Shown here: positions 1 through 8,195 of the stretch, piece after piece
How positions within the stretch are numbered: the stretch's first letter is position 1
Layout: each line of letters starts with the position of its first letter
Origin: Seohaeicola_A nanhaiensis
GTDB lineage: Bacteria > Pseudomonadota > Alphaproteobacteria > Rhodobacterales > Rhodobacteraceae
Assembly: GCF_042654245.1 (NCBI RefSeq)
Contig: NZ_JBHSGI010000005.1
Location: 248,001 to 312,000 of the forward strand
DNA length: 64,000 bases
Direction: 5' to 3'
Notes under the pieces: model-generated
Databases searched by the model: none
Seen by the model: the letters and a program-made list of their open reading frames with translations, nothing else
What the model was told of the DNA's origin: nothing
Position numbers and translations under genes: made by a program

Positions 1-1399
1 CATTGTCGGCGTCAGTGACGCCGCCAATTTCGTCGCCCTCGGCCTGCACGCGCTCCAGCATCGCGGGCAGGAGGCCGGCGGCATCGTCGTGCACCACCCC
101 GAACATGGCTTCAATTCCGCCCGCCGCTTCGGCTACGTCCGCGACAACTTCACCTCGCAATCGGTGATGGAAACCCTGCCGGGCCCCATCGCCATCGGCC
201 ACGTGCGCTATTCCACCGCCGGCTCCAAGGGCTCGACCGCCATCCGCGACGTCCAGCCCTTCTTCGGCGAACTCTCGATGGGCGGCGTCGCGCTGGCCCA
301 TAACGGCAATATCACCAACGCCAACGCCCTCCGGCGCGAGCTGATCGAGCGCGGCTCGATCTTCCAAAGCTCGTCTGACAGCGAATGCATCATCCACCTG
401 ATGGCGCGCTCCATGGGCCGCTCGATCCCCGACCGCATGGAAGAGGCGCTGCGCAAGGTCGAAGGCGCCTTCTCCGTCGTGGCCATGACCCGCACCAAGC
501 TGATCGGCGTGCGCGACCCGCTGGGCGTGCGCCCGCTTGTGCTGGGCAAGCTGGGCGATGGCTGGGCGCTGGCCTCGGAAACCTGCGCGCTCGACATCAT
601 CGGCGCCGAATTTGAACGCGAGATCGCCCCGGGCGAGATGGTCGTCATCTCCGAAAAGGAGGGCGTCGCCAGCCACTTCCCCTTCCGCCCGCAGAAACCC
701 CGCTTCTGCATCTTCGAACACGTCTATTTCTCGCGCCCCGATTCGATCATCGGCGGCCGCTCGGTCTATGAAACCCGCCGCCAGATCGGCGTCGAACTCG
801 CCCGCGAGGCCCCGGTCGAGGCCGACCTCGTCTGCCCCGTCCCCGATTCCGGCACCCCCGCCGCCATCGGCTTTGCTCATGAATCCGGAATTCCCTACGG
901 CATGGGCATCGTGCGCAACCAATACGTCGGCCGCACCTTCATCGAGCCGACCGAGCAGATCCGCAACATGGGCGTGCGCCTGAAACTCAACGTCAACCGC
1001 GCGCTCATCAAGGGCAAGCGGGTGATCCTGGTCGACGACTCGGTGGTGCGCGGCACCACCTCCCGCAAGATCAAGGAGATGATCCTCGACGCCGGGGCGG
1101 CCGAAGTCCACTTCCGCATCGCCTCCCCGCCCACCGCCTGGCCCTGCTTCTACGGCGTCGACACGCCCCAGCGCGAGAAACTGCTCGCCGCCACCATGTC
1201 CGAGGACGAGATGCGCGAACATCTCGGCGTCGACAGCCTCAAGTTCATCTCGCTGAACGGCCTCTACCGCGCCGCGGGCGAGGCATCGGGCCGCAACGAC
1301 GCCCACCCGCAATATTGCGATGCCTGCTTCTCCGGCGAATACCCGGTCCGCCCCGCCGACATGATCGATCAGGGCTTCCAGATGAAGGCCGCCGAATAG
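1..1399 (+). CDS. purF: Amidophosphoribosyltransferase (5' end cut off)
   Basis: First committed step of purine synthesis: glutamine-dependent formation of 5-phosphoribosylamine from PRPP in the cytoplasm. The frame is open from base 2 and reads IVGV, so the usual CGIVGV start, including the N-terminal nucleophile Cys, lies just outside the window. The glutaminase (Ntn) half carries LQHRGQEAGG and the RYSTAG segment; the C-terminal phosphoribosyltransferase half carries the PRPP loop VILVDDSVVRGTT. Cys residues near the C-terminus (YCDACFSGEYP) fit the Fe-S or zinc-type class. About 465 residues are visible, so only some 10-20 are missing. A hairpin follows the stop codon. Confidence 0.97.
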   Translation, partial: IVGVSDAANFVALGLHALQHRGQEAGGIVVHHPEHGFNSARRFGYVRDNFTSQSVMETLPGPIAIGHVRYSTAGSKGSTAIRDVQPFFGELSMGGVALAHNGNITNANALRRELIERGSIFQSSSDSECIIHLMARSMGRSIPDRMEEALRKVEGAFSVVAMTRTKLIGVRDPLGVRPLVLGKLGDGWALASETCALDIIGAEFEREIAPGEMVVISEKEGVASHFPFRPQKPRFCIFEHVYFSRPDSIIGGRSVYETRRQIGVELAREAPVEADLVCPVPDSGTPAAIGFAHESGIPYGMGIVRNQYVGRTFIEPTEQIRNMGVRLKLNVNRALIKGKRVILVDDSVVRGTTSRKIKEMILDAGAAEVHFRIASPPTAWPCFYGVDTPQREKLLAATMSEDEMREHLGVDSLKFISLNGLYRAAGEASGRNDAHPQYCDACFSGEYPVRPADMIDQGFQMKAAE

Positions 1400-1405
1400 G
1401 GTCCG

Positions 1406-1429
1406 CGCGGGCGCTTGACCGCGCCCGCG
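1406..1429. terminator. GC-rich hairpin after purF
   Basis: Perfect inverted repeat with arms CGCGGGCGC (1406-1414) and GCGCCCGCG (1421-1429) around a 6-base loop, starting 7 bases after the purF stop. There is no T-run behind it, so it is either a weak or Rho-assisted terminator or an mRNA-stabilising stem. Confidence 0.5.
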
Positions 1430-1595
1430 TCGCTGCGCCGCAGCCTCCTGCGCTGCGCTCCGCCGATGCCGCCACGGCAGCCCGGCAAGCCGCCGCCGCT
1501 TTCCTCGCACCGCCCCCTTCCCCCTTTCCTTTCTGCACCTGCATTGCCATCTCCCGGTCTTTCCGCTGCATGCCAGCATGATGGGGACCACAGAG

Positions 1596-1844
1596 ATGCC
1601 AGCCACTCCGGCCGATATCGCCACCGACAAGAACGCGCTCGATACGAACGCAACCGCCCTGATCGGCACCATCAGCCGACCCGACACCCGCATCGCGCTG
1701 ATCCGCCAGCCCTCGGGCCGCATCGCCCGCCTGACGCTCGGCGACCGCCTCGGCGGCGCCACCGTCACCGCCATCGGCGAGGGCGAGCTGCACCTGACCC
1801 GCGCCAACGGCGAAACCAGCAAGCTCACCCTGCCGCGCGGCTGA
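1596..1844 (+). CDS. Small conserved-type protein, function unknown
   Basis: A predicted cytoplasmic protein of 82 residues with no signal peptide or membrane segment. The C-terminal half (GDRLGGATVTAIGEGELHLT) has the short beta-rich look of the small domain found in GspC/PilP-type pilus and secretion proteins; this is a resemblance only. The ATG at 1596 is preferred over ATGs at 1578 and 1581 because GGGGA lies 8 bases before it. It stands alone between purF and an SDR gene. Codon use is like that of its neighbours, so I take it as a real gene of unknown role. Confidence 0.6.
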   Translation: MPATPADIATDKNALDTNATALIGTISRPDTRIALIRQPSGRIARLTLGDRLGGATVTAIGEGELHLTRANGETSKLTLPRG

Positions 1845-1856
1845 AGCCTCACCCCC

Positions 1857-1892
1857 GGGCTGCTTCTCTTTCCAAATACTCAAGGCCCCGCA
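1857..1892 (-). repeat. Dispersed intergenic element, copy 2 (reads on the minus strand)
   Basis: Read on the minus strand this stretch contains GCGGGGCC, then GAGTATTTGGAAAGAGAAGC. It resembles the intergenic sequence at 5383-5434 in order and wording: a GC-rich part, an ATATTT/GTATTT core, then a purine-rich tail ending GAAGCAG. Such sequences recur between genes in Rhodobacteraceae; the role is not known to me. Confidence 0.35.
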
Positions 1893-1982
1893 TCGCCGCC
1901 GCCGCGCCCCCGCGGCAGCCGTGCCCATCGCGGCGAAACAACCGCTTGACCTTGCGCCTATTCCCCCCCAAACGCTGCTGCC

Positions 1983-2630
1983 ATGACCCAACTCGCCCTG
2001 ATCACCGGCGCCTCGCGCGGCCTCGGCGCGGCGCTGGCCCAAGCGCTCGCGCCCACCCACCACATCGTGGCCGTCGCCCGCACCACGGGCGCGCTGGAAG
2101 AACTTGACGACCGCATCCAGGCCGCCGGCGGCAGCGCCACCCTCGCCGTGATGGACATCACCGAGGCCGGCGCGATGCAGACCCTCTGCCGGTCGATCCA
2201 CGACCGCTGGGGCGCGCTGCACCTCTGGGCCCATACCGCGATCCACGCCGCCCCCCTCAGCCCCGCGCCCCATGTCGACATCAAGGACTGGGAGCGCTCG
2301 GTCGCCATCAACGCCACCGCCACCGCGCGGCTGATCCCCTATGTCGCCCCGCTGCTCGGCCGTGACGGCCACGCCGTCTTCTTCGACGACCCGCGCGGCG
2401 GAGACCGCTTCTTCGGCGCCTATGGCGCCACGAAGGCGGCCCAGATCGCGCTGGCCCGCAGCTGGCAGGCCGAAAGCACCCGCACCGGCCCGCATGTCCA
2501 CGTCCTGACCCCCGCGCCGATGCCCACCGCCCTGCGCGCCCGCTTCTACCCCGGCGAGGACCGCGCCCCGCTCAGCGATCCCCAGTCCGAGGCCGCCCGC
2601 CTGCTGGCTCAGCTGAACCTCAATATCTAG
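1983..2630 (+). CDS. SDR-family oxidoreductase with altered active site
   Basis: A 215-residue Rossmann-fold protein. The N-terminal nucleotide-binding motif TGASRGLG (residues 8-15) is intact and YGATK supplies the usual Tyr-x-x-x-Lys pair. The NNAG segment of classical SDRs is replaced by AHTA. The strand that normally carries the catalytic Ser reads FFDDPRGG, with no Ser in place. It may therefore have low, altered or no dehydrogenase activity; the substrate cannot be told. It lies just before surE with a separate promoter-like sequence between them, so probably not one operon. Confidence 0.75.
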   Translation: MTQLALITGASRGLGAALAQALAPTHHIVAVARTTGALEELDDRIQAAGGSATLAVMDITEAGAMQTLCRSIHDRWGALHLWAHTAIHAAPLSPAPHVDIKDWERSVAINATATARLIPYVAPLLGRDGHAVFFDDPRGGDRFFGAYGATKAAQIALARSWQAESTRTGPHVHVLTPAPMPTALRARFYPGEDRAPLSDPQSEAARLLAQLNLNI

Positions 2631-2640
2631 CGCACCCGGC

Positions 2641-2669
2641 TTGCCCTATAGGCTCCCCTAGCCTATCAA
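2641..2669 (+). promoter_or_regulatory. Predicted surE promoter with inverted repeat
   Basis: TTGCCC (2641-2646), 17 bases, TATCAA (2664-2669), about 25 bases before the surE ATG. A perfect 7-base inverted repeat, ATAGGCT (2648-2654) and AGCCTAT (2660-2666), spans the spacer and the -10 box. It could be an operator, or a stem ending the upstream SDR transcript. Confidence 0.45.
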
Positions 2670-2694
2670 GGGCACAAAACGGGGCCTTCGACAC

Positions 2695-3477
2695 ATGCGC
2701 ATTCTCATCACCAACGACGACGGGATCGCCGCGCCCGGCCTCGAGGTCATGACCGCCATCGCGACCGAGCTCGCCGGACCCTCGGGCGAGGTCTGGACCG
2801 TCGCCCCCGCCTTCGAACAATCCGGCGTCGCCCACTGCATCAGCTACACCCACCCCATGCTGATCGCCCAGCTGGGAGAGCGCCGCTACGCCGCCGAAGG
2901 CTCGCCCGCCGACTGCGTGCTGGCCGGGCTGCATGACGTCATGGTCAAATGCCCGCCCGATCTGGTGCTCTCCGGCGTGAACCGCGGCAACAACTCGGCC
3001 GAAAACGCGCTCTATTCCGGTACCATCGGCGGCGCGATGGAGGCGGCGCTGCAGGGCCTGCCCGCTTTCGCCCTCTCGCAATACATGGGTCCGGCCAATT
3101 TCGCCGACGACAACCCCTTCGACGCGGCGGCGGTCCACGGCGCCGAGGTCATCCGCAAGGTGCTGGCAGCCATGCCGGCGCGGACCGAGGACTACCGCCT
3201 CTTCTACAACGTCAACTTCCCGCCGGTCCCCGCCGCCGGGGTCAAGGGCGTGCGCGTCGTCCGTCAGGGCTTCCGCCGCGGCACCAGCTTCGGCGTCGAA
3301 CCCCATGCCTCCCCCTCGGGCAAGCGCTTCCTCTGGATCAAGGGCGGCGAACAGCATGTGCCCACCGACCCCGGCACCGATGCCCACGCCAACCTGCACG
3401 GCTTCATTTCGGTCACCCCGATGCGCGCCGATCTCACCGCTCACGACGCGCTCGACGCTCTCCGGACGATAGAATGA
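2695..3477 (+). CDS. surE: 5'/3'-nucleotidase SurE
   Basis: Survival protein SurE, a metal-dependent phosphatase that dephosphorylates nucleoside 5'- and 3'-monophosphates. The N-terminal metal-binding motif RILITNDDGIAAPG (residues 2-15) contains the Asp-Asp pair; SGVNRGNN and YSGTIGGAMEA are further family landmarks. Length (260 residues) is normal. Its TGA overlaps the ATG of pcm (ATGA at 3474-3477), so the two are translationally coupled. The surE-pcm-nlpD order is the classic stationary-phase survival cluster of Proteobacteria. Confidence 0.97.
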   Translation: MRILITNDDGIAAPGLEVMTAIATELAGPSGEVWTVAPAFEQSGVAHCISYTHPMLIAQLGERRYAAEGSPADCVLAGLHDVMVKCPPDLVLSGVNRGNNSAENALYSGTIGGAMEAALQGLPAFALSQYMGPANFADDNPFDAAAVHGAEVIRKVLAAMPARTEDYRLFYNVNFPPVPAAGVKGVRVVRQGFRRGTSFGVEPHASPSGKRFLWIKGGEQHVPTDPGTDAHANLHGFISVTPMRADLTAHDALDALRTIE

Positions 3478-4121
3478 ACGGCCCGGACGCCGAAACCAGG
3501 ATGCAATTCCTCTACGCGCTCCGCTCGCGCGGCGTCACCGACAAGCGGGTCCTCTCCGCGATGGAGAGCATCGACCGCGGCCTCTTCATCACCGGCCTCT
3601 TCGCCGAACGCGCCTACGAGGACACGCCGCTGCCCATCGCCTGCGGCCAAACCATCAGCCAGCCTTCGGTCGTCGGTCTGATGACCCAGGCGCTCCAGGT
3701 CAGCCCCCGCGACAAGGTGCTCGAGGTCGGGACCGGCTCGGGCTACCAGGCCGCGATCCTCTCGCGCCTCGCCCGCCGCGTCTACACGCTCGACCGCCAC
3801 GCCCGGCTGGTGCGCGAGGCCCAGGTGGTCTTCGACACGCTCAAACTGGTGAATATCACCGCCATGACCGCCGATGGCTCCTTCGGATTGCCCGAACAGG
3901 CCCCCTTCGACCGTATTCTGGTGACCGCCGCGGCCGAAGACCCCCCCGGCCCCCTATTGGCGCAACTGAAAATCGGCGGTATCATGGTGGTACCGGTCGG
4001 ACAGGCCGAAACCGTCCAGACGCTGATCCGCGTGCACCGCACCGACAGCGGCTATGACTATGACGAGATCAGGCCGGTCCGTTTCGTCCCCTTGCTGGAA
4101 GGCATCGGGAAAGATGGCTGA
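3474..4121 (+). CDS. pcm: Protein-L-isoaspartate O-methyltransferase
   Basis: Repairs isoaspartyl residues in aged proteins using S-adenosylmethionine. At 215 residues it has the family length. Landmarks: CGQTISQPSVVG before the SAM fold, the SAM-binding loop VLEVGTGSGYQAAIL, and a PVG segment late in the protein (MVVPVGQAETV). I chose the ATG overlapping the surE stop because the protein then begins where family members begin; the frame stays open much further upstream inside surE. It is part of the surE-pcm-nlpD survival cluster. Confidence 0.96.
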   Translation: MNGPDAETRMQFLYALRSRGVTDKRVLSAMESIDRGLFITGLFAERAYEDTPLPIACGQTISQPSVVGLMTQALQVSPRDKVLEVGTGSGYQAAILSRLARRVYTLDRHARLVREAQVVFDTLKLVNITAMTADGSFGLPEQAPFDRILVTAAAEDPPGPLLAQLKIGGIMVVPVGQAETVQTLIRVHRTDSGYDYDEIRPVRFVPLLEGIGKDG

Positions 4122-4191
4122 GCCCGGGCCCGGGTCCGGCCGAACCGCTACTCTCCGGCGAAACAGGGGAGAGCGCATTGAGGATGACGAG

Positions 4192-5355
4192 ATGGGACTT
4201 TCGAAATCGACCTCTGCCGCCCGCCTGCTGGCCGGCGTCGCCGCCCTGGCGCTGCTCGCCGCCTGTGACGAACCGCTCGACTTCGACATGCGCGGCAAGG
4301 TCGGCGCCTTCTCCACCGCTCCGGCGGCGCAAGAGGCCGCGGGCCACCGCCCGACGCCCGACGCGCGCGGCATCCTGGCCTATCCGAACTACCAGGTCGC
4401 CCTCGCCCGGCGGGGCGACACCGTCGCCTCGGTTGCCGGCCGCATCGGCCTGCCCGCCTCCGAACTTGCCACATACAACGGCCTGAATCCCACGGACGCC
4501 CTGCGCGAGGGCGAAGTTCTGGCCCTTCCGCGCCGCGTCGCCGAACCTTCGGCCGCCACCGGCGCGCTGGACATCTCCGCCATCGCCGGCAGCGCCATCG
4601 ACGCCTCGCCCAACACCACGCCGGCCCCCGCCGCCGTCTCCACCACCAGCCTGCCGCCCGCCAGCGCCGCGCCGTCGCGGCCCGACAGCTCGGAACCGGT
4701 GCGCCACAAGGTCGTGCGCGGCGAAACCGCCTATACCGTGGCGCGGCTTTATCAGGTCTCGGTCACCGATCTGGCCGACTGGAACGGCCTCGGCCCCGAT
4801 TTCTCGATCCGCGAGGGCCAGTATCTGCTGATCCCGGTCAAGGGCGCCGCCGCGCCGGCGAAACCTGCGCCGATCCTGGTGCCCAAACCAGGCGTCGGCA
4901 GCACCACGCCGGTGCCCCCCAGCGCCGCCAAGCCACTGCCCGACGAGAAGGTGAGCGCCAAGCCGCCCGCCGCCCCCGCCGTCTCGGTGGGCGAGCCCAC
5001 CCGCTCGGCGGCGATGGCCTATCCGGTCAACGGCAAGATCATCCGCACCTATACCAAGGGCAAGAACGACGGCATCGACATCGCCGCCGCGCCCGGCACA
5101 GCGGTGACAGCCGCCGCGGCGGGCACCGTGCGCGCGATTACCGCCAGCGCCGACAAGGTCGCCATCGTGGTGATCCAGCACCCCGACAACCTGCTGACCG
5201 TCTATGCCAACGTGGACGGCATCGCGGTCAAGAAGGGCGATACGGTCAAGCGCGGCCAGAAACTCGCCCAGCTGCGCGCGGGCGAGAACGCCTATGTCCA
5301 CTTCGAGGTCCGCAAGGGCTTCGACAGCCAGGATCCGACCCCCTACCTCGAATGA
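4192..5355 (+). CDS. LysM/M23-type lipoprotein, NlpD-like, probably non-catalytic
   Basis: A 387-residue lipoprotein: signal peptide with lipobox LLAAC (Cys25), two LysM peptidoglycan-binding domains (about residues 64-112 and 181-223), a Pro/Ala-rich linker, and a C-terminal M23 (LytM) domain. The M23 zinc site is degenerate: the usual HxxxD begins NDGID, so the first His is absent; the HxH-type motif is missing; only a late HFE remains. This is the pattern of NlpD and EnvC, which do not cut murein but switch on cell-division amidases. The position after surE-pcm is where nlpD is found in many Proteobacteria. The amidase-activator role is inference. Confidence 0.88.
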   Translation: MGLSKSTSAARLLAGVAALALLAACDEPLDFDMRGKVGAFSTAPAAQEAAGHRPTPDARGILAYPNYQVALARRGDTVASVAGRIGLPASELATYNGLNPTDALREGEVLALPRRVAEPSAATGALDISAIAGSAIDASPNTTPAPAAVSTTSLPPASAAPSRPDSSEPVRHKVVRGETAYTVARLYQVSVTDLADWNGLGPDFSIREGQYLLIPVKGAAAPAKPAPILVPKPGVGSTTPVPPSAAKPLPDEKVSAKPPAAPAVSVGEPTRSAAMAYPVNGKIIRTYTKGKNDGIDIAAAPGTAVTAAAAGTVRAITASADKVAIVVIQHPDNLLTVYANVDGIAVKKGDTVKRGQKLAQLRAGENAYVHFEVRKGFDSQDPTPYLE

Positions 5356-5382
5356 CCGCGCCCGGGGGCCGGCGCTGGAGTC

Positions 5383-5434
5383 GCGCCTGCGGCGCGGGCC
5401 TCCGGCGGGGATATTTATAGCAAGAGGAAGCAGC
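5383..5434 (+). repeat. Dispersed intergenic element, copy 1
   Basis: Small stem GCGCC-TGC-GGCGC, then GGCCTCCGGCGGGGATATTT and the purine-rich tail AGCAAGAGGAAGCAG, between two convergent genes. A related sequence lies at 1857-1892 on the other strand. It may take part in ending transcription of the LysM gene. Confidence 0.4.
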
Positions 5435-5482
5435 AGGCCCGCTTTCGGCAGAGGCCCCCGTCGCGCGCCGCCCGGCTCAGGC

Positions 5483-6331
5483 TCAGGCCGCGCCGTCCAG
5501 CCGCACCCCGTGCCGGCCGGCCAGGTCGGTGAAGAACTGCCAGGCCACCCGGCCCGACCGCGCCCCGCGCGTCGCCTGCCATTCGATCGCCTCGGCGCGC
5601 AGCGTGTCGGGGTCGGTCTCCACACCGTAGGCCGCGCAATAGCGCCCGATCATGGAAAGGTAGTCGTCCTGCGTGCAGGGATGGAACCCCAGCCACAGCC
5701 CGAAGCGGTCGGAGAGCGAGACCTTCTCCTCCACCGCCTCGCTGGGCGAGATCGCGGTCGAGCGTTCGTTCTCGATCATGTCGCGCGGCATCAGGTGGCG
5801 CCGGTTCGAGGTGGCGTACAGAACCACATTCTCGGGCCGCCCCTCGATGCCGCCGTCCAGCACCGCCTTCAGGCTCTTGTAATGCTGGTCGTCATGGGAA
5901 AACGACAGGTCGTCGCAGAACAGCAGGAACCGGTGCGGCGCGCCGCGCAGATGCGCCAGCAGCCGTCCGACCGAGGGCAAATCCTCGCGCTGCAGCTCGA
6001 TCAGCTTCAGATCCGCATGTTCCGCCTGAACTTCGGCATGGATCGCCTTGACCAGGCTCGATTTCCCCATCCCGCGCGAACCCCAGAGCAGCGCGTTGTT
6101 GGCCCCATACCCCGCCGCGAAGCGCCGGGTGTTCTCCAGCAGCGTGTCGCGGGCCCGGTCGATGCCCACCAGCAGGCCCAACCCCACGCGGTTCACCCGC
6201 GCCACCGGCTCCAGCCGGTCGGGGCCGACATGCCAGACAAAGGCCGGCGCCACCGCAAAGTCAGGGGCCGGAAGCGGCGCCGGAGCCAGCCGCTCCAGCG
6301 CCGCCGCGATACGTTCCATCGGGTCGGTCAT
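5483..6331 (-). CDS. DUF815-type AAA+ ATPase
   Basis: Cytoplasmic P-loop ATPase of 282 residues. Walker A GSRGMGKS is at residues 84-91, Walker B is in RFLLFCDDLSF, and ATSNRRH looks like the sensor-1 region. The sequence matches the widespread DUF815 family, whose members are annotated only as ATP-binding proteins. The ATG at 6331 is preferred because it overlaps the tatC stop (ATGA) and gives the family N-terminus; the open frame runs on into tatC. It is the last gene of the tatA-tatB-tatC transcript, but a link to Tat export is only positional. Confidence 0.87.
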   Translation of the reverse strand: MTDPMERIAAALERLAPAPLPAPDFAVAPAFVWHVGPDRLEPVARVNRVGLGLLVGIDRARDTLLENTRRFAAGYGANNALLWGSRGMGKSSLVKAIHAEVQAEHADLKLIELQREDLPSVGRLLAHLRGAPHRFLLFCDDLSFSHDDQHYKSLKAVLDGGIEGRPENVVLYATSNRRHLMPRDMIENERSTAISPSEAVEEKVSLSDRFGLWLGFHPCTQDDYLSMIGRYCAAYGVETDPDTLRAEAIEWQATRGARSGRVAWQFFTDLAGRHGVRLDGAA

Positions 6332-7284
6332 GGTTTTCCGTCTTCGTCGAATTCTTTCATCAGCGGGTCGTCGTCTTCTTCCTCGGGATCGTCGAACAGG
6401 CTCTCGTCCTCGCCGATCACACCCTCGGCCCGCGCTTCCTCGTCCTTCTTCTTCTCGACCCATTGCACCAGGAAGATCGAAATCTCGTAGAGGCCATAGA
6501 CCACCGCGAACAGGATCACCTGCGTCGTCACATCCGGGGGCGTCACCAGCGCGGCCACCACCAGGATGCCGACGATGGCGTATTTCCGCACCCCCCTCAG
6601 CCCCTTGGACGAGGCCAGCCCCGCCTTGCCCATCAGCGTCAGCAGCACCGGCAGCTGAAAGCACAGGCCGAAGGCGACGATGAACTTCAGCGTCAGGTCC
6701 AGCGATTCGTTCACCTTCCCGAAGAAGGTGATCTTCACCCCATGGCTCGCCGCATCCGCGGCCACCGGCACCGCATCCGCCGCCCCCGCCAGCCGCGCCA
6801 GCGTCCCGCTCAGCAGCGAGGGGAAGTCGACGAAGCCCAGGAAAAACTGCATCGCCAGCGGCGTCACCACGAACTGGGCAAAGGAGGCGCCCAGCAGGAA
6901 CATCGCCGGCGAGGCGATCAGGAAGGGCAGAAAGGCGTTCTTCTCGGTCCGGTACAGCCCCGGCGCCACGAAGCGCCACAGCTGATACGAGATCACCGGA
7001 AAGGCCAGCACAAAGCCGAAGACCATCGAGATCCGGAACAGCGTGAACAGATATTCCTGCGGCGAGGTATACTGCATCGTCGGCGAGGGATCCCCCAGCG
7101 CGCGCAGCGTCTGCTCGATCGGCTCCAGCAGGAACTGCAGGATCGGCTCGGCCACCACGAAGGCCACGACGATGCCCGCCACAAAGGCCAGAACGGCCCA
7201 GATGATCCGGGTCCGCAGCTCGGCCAGATGTTCGATCAGCGGCGCGGCGCTGTCGTCTATGTCGTTCTCGGCGCCTGCGCTCAT
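6328..7284 (-). CDS. tatC: Sec-independent protein translocase TatC
   Basis: The polytopic receptor subunit of the twin-arginine translocase, which with TatB binds RR-signal peptides of folded proteins. A protein of 318 residues with the conserved N-terminal IEHLAELRTRI and about six membrane segments. Two departures from a minimal TatC: a periplasmic-loop insertion rich in Ala/Gly around residues 150-185, and a long, very acidic C-terminal tail (DEEARAEGVIGEDESLF and onward). Start overlaps the tatB stop, end overlaps the ATPase start. Confidence 0.97.
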   Translation of the reverse strand: MSAGAENDIDDSAAPLIEHLAELRTRIIWAVLAFVAGIVVAFVVAEPILQFLLEPIEQTLRALGDPSPTMQYTSPQEYLFTLFRISMVFGFVLAFPVISYQLWRFVAPGLYRTEKNAFLPFLIASPAMFLLGASFAQFVVTPLAMQFFLGFVDFPSLLSGTLARLAGAADAVPVAADAASHGVKITFFGKVNESLDLTLKFIVAFGLCFQLPVLLTLMGKAGLASSKGLRGVRKYAIVGILVVAALVTPPDVTTQVILFAVVYGLYEISIFLVQWVEKKKDEEARAEGVIGEDESLFDDPEEEDDDPLMKEFDEDGKP

Positions 7285-7760
7285 GGTTTGGTCTCGGGGG
7301 TCTTGGTCAGCTCGGCCTCCATCTCGTCGGCCTTCTTCAGCGCCTCGGCGGCCTCGCGCGCCTTGCGTTCCGCCGCGGCACGGGCGGTCGCCGCCTGTAT
7401 CTTCTTGGCCGATTCGGCCCGCTCGGCCGCCAGCTTGCCGGTCTCGCTGTTCGGATCGGGCTTGGGCTTGTCGAACTTGGTCGGGTCCAGGCTCTTGCTC
7501 ATGTCGCGCGCCGCGTCCCGCACGCCGTCCAGCGCCGACCCCAGCGGGTTGGTCGCCGTCTTCAGCGTCCGCGTCACGTCCTTCACGCCCGCCTCATCGG
7601 CGGCGTCGTGCATCGCGCGGGTGAACTCCCGCGCCATGCCCTTGGCCCGGCCGACAAACAGTCCGACGTTGCGGAACAGCACCGGAAGATCCTTCGGCCC
7701 CACCACGATCAGCGCCACGATGCCGATCAGCAGCAGTTCGCCCCACCCGAGATCCAGCAT
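7281..7760 (-). CDS. tatB: Sec-independent protein translocase TatB
   Basis: Single-span TatA/B-family protein of 159 residues that pairs with TatC to bind Tat signal peptides. The N-terminal membrane helix (MLDLGWGELLLIGIVALIVV) is followed by the GPKDLP hinge that marks TatB rather than TatA, then an amphipathic helix and a long charged, Ala/Lys/Glu-rich coiled-coil-like tail. Overlaps tatC by four bases and lies 6 bases after tatA. Confidence 0.95.
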   Translation of the reverse strand: MLDLGWGELLLIGIVALIVVGPKDLPVLFRNVGLFVGRAKGMAREFTRAMHDAADEAGVKDVTRTLKTATNPLGSALDGVRDAARDMSKSLDPTKFDKPKPDPNSETGKLAAERAESAKKIQAATARAAAERKAREAAEALKKADEMEAELTKTPETKP

Positions 7761-7766
7761 CTGGGA

Positions 7767-7979
7767 TCAGACCTTGTCCTTGTCCGCCTGCGGCGTCACG
7801 TCCCGGGCGGCAACGGGCTCGTCCTCCAGCTCCTTGGTCGAATCGCTCACGCCCTTCTTGAAGGCGGTGATGCCCTTGCCGACCTCGCCCATCAGCGAGC
7901 TGATCTTGCCGCGCCCGAACAGCACCAGCACAACGACCGCAATCAGCAGAAGGCCCGGAAGGCCGATATTGTTCAGCAT
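7767..7979 (-). CDS. tatA: Sec-independent protein translocase TatA
   Basis: Pore-forming Tat subunit of 70 residues: one N-terminal membrane helix, the FGRGKISSLMGEVGKGI hinge/amphipathic helix with the FG pair, and a short charged tail. The ATG at 7979 has GAGGAG 6 bases ahead. The frame is open much further upstream but contains nothing like TatA there. First gene of tatA-tatB-tatC-ATPase, divergent from a YafY-type regulator gene. Confidence 0.96.
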   Translation of the reverse strand: MLNNIGLPGLLLIAVVVLVLFGRGKISSLMGEVGKGITAFKKGVSDSTKELEDEPVAARDVTPQADKDKV

Positions 7980-8133
7980 GTCATTCTCCTCGTCAGAGTG
8001 CGCCGCGCCGGTTGCGGCACGGTCGAATTGCGACTCCCTCTTACGCAAGCGCCGGGGCGGCGAAAAGGGAACGGCCCCGCCGCGCGGGCCGCAGGGCGCG
8101 CGATTTTGCACCCCAAACGGTGGACGCAGGCAA

Positions 8134-8155
8134 AACTGACATGTTTTTGTCAGTT
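8134..8155. promoter_or_regulatory. Operator-like inverted repeat before the YafY-type gene
   Basis: Perfect 8-base arms AACTGACA (8134-8141) and TGTCAGTT (8148-8155) with a 6-base centre, 40 bases before the regulator ATG and 155 bases before the divergent tatA. TGACA-N-TGTCA dyads are the sort of site that YafY-type HTH/WYL repressors bind next to their own genes; autoregulation is inferred. Confidence 0.6.
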
Positions 8156-8195
8156 GCACTCGACCTTTTCCGCCCGACATGGCACCCTGCGGCGC

